Shown here piece after piece: positions 61,604-64,000 of a stretch of 64,000 nt of DNA (its first letter is position 1; the number at the start of each line of letters is the position of its first letter). Under the pieces are notes generated by a model. It ran no database searches. It had not been told where the DNA came from and saw only the letters and a program-made list of their open reading frames with translations. The position numbers and the translations under genes are program-made. This stretch comes from Apricaphanius iberus (taxonomy: Eukaryota > Chordata > Actinopteri > Cyprinodontiformes > Aphaniidae): contig JAPXFQ010000494.1 in NCBI GenBank assembly GCA_028564705.1, forward strand, positions 2,976,001-3,040,000, given 5' to 3'.

Positions 61604-61655
61604 AGACAGGACACGTTAAAAAAAAAAAAAAAAAAAAAGAAAACAATATACATTT

Positions 61656-61763
61656 AAAATGACTTACATGGGTTGCATGTAACTTTTTCTACCAAATGTT
61701 CCTTATTTATCACTAAAATATAACTATAAAGGACTACTATTGGTATGTCTAGAGATAAAACAC
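61656..61763. other. Spacer between the new and old copies
   Basis: About 108 bp of AT-rich DNA; together with sequence left of 58880 it reconstructs the empty site. Confidence 0.5.
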
Positions 61764-62435
61764 AGGGTTACATATTGGCCTTCCCCACATCCCAACCCTC
61801 GGTTTTAAATGCACATTATAACTCCACGCATCAACCATACTTAAGGGGTCTTTCGATACCTCTGTTCACTATACTGTTGGGGTTTTGGCGGTCTGCTTGT
61901 CTCCATCCTAGAGGGAAAGGTGTCCGCCTCCTGGTTGTTATGCTAGGGTATTGGTACCTGGACCTTGGAGTATGAGTGGCTGTGCAACATCCATTCTTTT
62001 ATGTTTTGGTGTGCAAATGAGAGTGTGTGTGTTGTGCATTGAAGCTGGCTGCAATACCACGGTATGCCTGTATCTTGATCGGGCTGTACTGAAACTAATT
62101 TCCCCTCGTGGGATAAATAAAGGATTATTGTACTCTATTCTAAGAGGAAGAGAGCGTATGACTATGTCTGTGTGTTCCTGTCTATATCATTGTTTTTTTT
62201 CGTCTCTATGCCATTCTGCAGGTGTAGGAGCAGATTATGATGTTTTGTTGTATTTGATTTATCCCCCCTTCCTCTCTATTTTCAATTCACCCTCTCCGTC
62301 TTAGCTTTTTTCCAACCTCTCTTCATCTTCTTTCTTTTTTCCACTTTAATTTTATTTCTCCGTGTACATATAATCTGAGGGGGGAAAAAACCTCGGTAAT
62401 TTTTAATAGATTTTTTACACATATATATCAAGTGG
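61764..62435 (+). repeat. Old, internally shortened copy of the same GC-rich family
   Basis: Its first part matches 59580-60040 of the young insert (shared words ttttaa-tgcacatta, gggtcttt, ggcggtctgcttgtc, ggagtatg, tcctttt-like, tgagagtg). Its last part matches about 61235-61480 (gttttttttcgtctctatgcc, aggtg, aggagcagattatgatgtttt, cttcatcttctttctt, atatatcaagtgg). The intervening 1.2 kb is missing. GC content has dropped, as expected of an old copy. A LINE tail interrupts it at about 62045-62147. Confidence 0.7.
62045..62147 (+). repeat. LINE tail nested in the old copy
   Basis: actaatttcccctcgtggga, then taaataaagg and a tattgtactctattcta tail is a common fish LINE 3' end. It separates two parts of the old GC-rich copy that are contiguous in the young one, so it is a nested insertion. 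No clear TSD was found. Confidence 0.55.
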
Positions 62436-63084
62436 ATTTACAATTTGCATTTGATTTCTTAAAAGTTAGAAGTTTTGAAAAATCTGAACGTCTTTTAAGA
62501 AAATATTTATTCAATTGCTTTTCAGTAAGGTTGGGTGTAACTTTTGCTAAGTGACCTGATGCTTTGAACAAAGTTAGGAGAAGTTAGTGAGAGGAGCGAG
62601 GGGAGGGATATGTGGCCAATGTCATCACCTCTGACAAACATGCAGTTGTGTTTAATTATCAAGTGTTTACTTTGCTGCCCCTCACGTCAATCGCACAGAC
62701 CCCAAACAACCTGACACACACTGAAGGCATGCTATTAACAAGAGTCAACAGAGCAATGATCTGTTGCTGGTGTTCCTGTCTTGCGTTGGGTGAGGAACTG
62801 CACCCCCACCATTTCGCTCCACCTGCCTCTCCAGTCTGCCGAAGTTAATTTATCTGGGTGATAAGCAGGTGGACGGGGGGGCCTCAGACTGAGCAGCACT
62901 GTCAGACGTGGCAGGCTGAGTGACAATGCTAATAGCCAGGTCCCATTAACCTCACCACACGCTTCACCTTTATCTACCACACAAAAGACTGTTTGTTTGC
63001 TTGTCTGATGATAATATTTACCATGTGATTTGGCGGCTGCAGACATGACAAATATATTTGCGCATTTTGAGGAGGCAACGTGAT
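62436..63084. other. Unassigned, repeat-poor, balanced composition
   Basis: No repeats recognised. Frames are open on both strands at 62612-63046 without a domain. Clusters such as tgctaatagccaggtcccatt and gtgatttggcggctgcaga are compatible with conserved non-coding DNA preceding the TATA box at 63086. Confidence 0.35.
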
Positions 63085-63085
63085 G

Positions 63086-63095
63086 TATATAAAAA
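63086..63095 (+). promoter_or_regulatory. TATA box candidate
   Basis: tatataaaaa followed directly by a G run (to 63100) is a strong match to a Pol II TATA box with a G-rich downstream BRE-like flank. A start site would fall near 63115-63120. A weak splice donor agag|gtaatg at 63150/63151 and a stronger tatcg|gtgagt at 63395/63396 follow. It is also compatible with chance or a repeat-borne promoter. Confidence 0.35.
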
Positions 63096-63101
63096 GGGGG
63101 T

Positions 63102-63690
63102 AGTGTTCAAGGGAGGATATGTTCTTCGCAGCTCCAGTCTAAGATAAGAGGTAATGTTCTTTGCCTAATCTGAAACTTTATAATAAAATAATGCTCTTGC
63201 TTCTCTTTACATACCTTTAAATGAACAGGGTACTAGCCTTCCATTATTCTATCATGCTCCTGGCTTACCACTATGCTGTGCAGTTCAGCTCCATAAAACA
63301 CAATGCACCCGTACGTTGCACTAGTACATTTGGGCAGTTTATTCTCATCTTGAGGCTGCAGTTTTATAATGAAGAAGTTGCATCTGAGATTATCGGTGAG
63401 TCCTGTGGAGAGCTTAGGGCTCTTGTGCCAGGCAAAAGACTAAGAGATATTGCTTTAATTGGGGAGTTACTGATCCTGCAAGGCATTTGGGTGCCAGACG
63501 CTAGCATCAATGCTTCTTGCTGTATTCTGCTGTGCCATCACAAAAATGATATTGGGGGGACAGCAGGTGATCCATAAAAGCTGTCTTTTAAAGCCTTGTT
63601 AATTATTCTTTCAGAAGTCTAATGAACAATGGGGATAAAACCTTGTGCAGGGCAAATGTGGTTTTAAAAATGAAGATGAAAATAATCTAG
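63102..63690 (+). other. Unassigned; possible spliced exon region
   Basis: The plus frame 63221-63577 (118 codons) has a hydrophobic start and no recognised domain. Within it, cag at 63281-63283 and the donor at 63396 could bound a 112-bp exon. Nothing else supports transcription. Confidence 0.25.
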
Positions 63691-63699
63691 TCATTGACA

Positions 63700-64000
63700 G
63701 GTTCTAACATTATTAAAATCTCACTTCACGTCATCTCTTATTGTACAAAGACAAAACCCAAATGAAGAAGAGGTGAGAAATTACGTACATCCAGTTAGTC
63801 AGTAACTTGTAGAACCACATTTAACACTAATAATTTGAAGAAGTGGGTTTATGATTAAAATCATCAGTCATCAGTGTTTCTTCACACAATATTTGCCTAT
63901 TTATTTGTTTGTAGTTCATTGAGATCATAGTCAGAAGTTCTGGACTCTGACCAAGCCACTTTGTTTTTTTCTTTTTTTTTCTTGGGCATTTGGTTGGCAG
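63700..64000 (-). pseudogene. Tc1/mariner relic, continues past the window end
   Basis: The plus strand reads gtagaaccacatttaacact, then taatttgaagaagtgg, tagttcattgagatc and ttctggactctgaccaagcc. These match, in order, the reverse complement of a fish Tc1-like element from its untranslated end into the catalytic domain (the WPSQSPDLNP-type region). Frame is lost. The element runs off the right edge, so only its 3' part is seen. Confidence 0.6.

Larger units (their letters stand above)
58880..61655 (+). mobile_element. Poly(A)-tailed GC-rich retroinsertion with 17-bp TSD
   Basis: The 17-mer gaaaacaatatacattt occurs at 58881-58897 and 61639-61655 (18 bp with a preceding A). Between them lies 2.74 kb that ends on the plus strand in 21 A residues. 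Exact direct repeats of this length plus a 3' poly(A) are what target-primed reverse transcription leaves. The interior is very GC-rich from about 58940 to 60950 and less so after that. No endonuclease or reverse transcriptase is recognisable in any frame. Open frames of 173 to 382 codons on both strands are Pro/Arg/Gly-rich and overlapping, which fits composition rather than coding. It may be the long 3' part of a 5'-truncated LINE or a non-autonomous passenger. The exact TSD and intact tail suggest a young insertion. Confidence 0.85.

Noticed and set aside
1..64000. CRISPR arrays, bacterial operons, phage or plasmid functions
   Set aside because: No regularly spaced repeats or prokaryotic gene organisation; the repeat content is that of a teleost nuclear genome.

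Overview
This is 64 kb of non-coding nuclear DNA from a ray-finned fish, most likely a percomorph. The evidence is the repeat content: many dead Tc1/mariner relics, fish-type hAT and TTAA elements, the teleost repeat that begins CATCCATCCATCC, an L2 LINE tail, a tRNA-derived fish SINE and abundant simple repeats on an AT-rich background. No tRNA, rRNA or bacterial-type feature was seen, and no open reading frame could be supported as a host protein-coding gene. The window reads as a gene desert or a very large intron. All family names come from pattern recognition by eye; no database search was run.

Layout. 1-2.1 kb: unassigned. 2.1-5.6 kb: a dense repeat cluster with a SINE, a dispersed repeat seen again at 53.3 kb, a TTAA-bounded (piggyBac-like) element carrying a nested hAT element with a perfect 8-bp target-site duplication (TSD), and a CATCC repeat. 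8-15.6 kb: Tc1 relics in unassigned DNA. 15.7-16.5 kb: a TTAA MITE whose right end was split by a 0.4-kb foldback element. 18.6-27.4 kb: a Tc1 relic, blocks that look like conserved non-coding DNA, an LTR-like block, a Sleeping-Beauty-type Tc1 relic and a LINE tail with a (CA)n tract. 28.5-37.5 kb: small MITEs, a long Tc1 relic and AT-rich satellites including a 179-bp (TAA)n/(TTA)n tract. 40-50 kb: a CATCC repeat, a minus-strand Tc1 relic, a hAT remnant and a nearly complete plus-strand Tc1 relic. 52-55.6 kb: hAT remnants including a BED zinc-finger pseudogene, and a 732-bp hAT MITE with its TSD. 58.2-58.7 kb: a CATCC repeat and the 3' end of an L2 LINE.

The most notable locus is 58,880-61,655. 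A 2.74-kb GC-rich insert ends in a 21-A tail and lies between 17-bp exact direct repeats, so it looks like a recent LINE-mediated (target-primed) insertion, yet no reverse transcriptase is visible in it. A much older, internally shortened relative, itself interrupted by a LINE tail, lies just downstream (about 61,764-62,435). The insert's last 137 bp are absent from the older copy and hold two overlapping, mutually exclusive perfect hairpins.

The elements do not form a pathway. Their nesting gives a relative age order: decayed Tc1 relics and the old GC-rich copy are oldest, TTAA carriers and hATs intermediate, and the poly(A)-tailed insert youngest. At 63.08-63.4 kb a TATA box followed by splice-like signals is the only place where a host promoter can be suggested, weakly.
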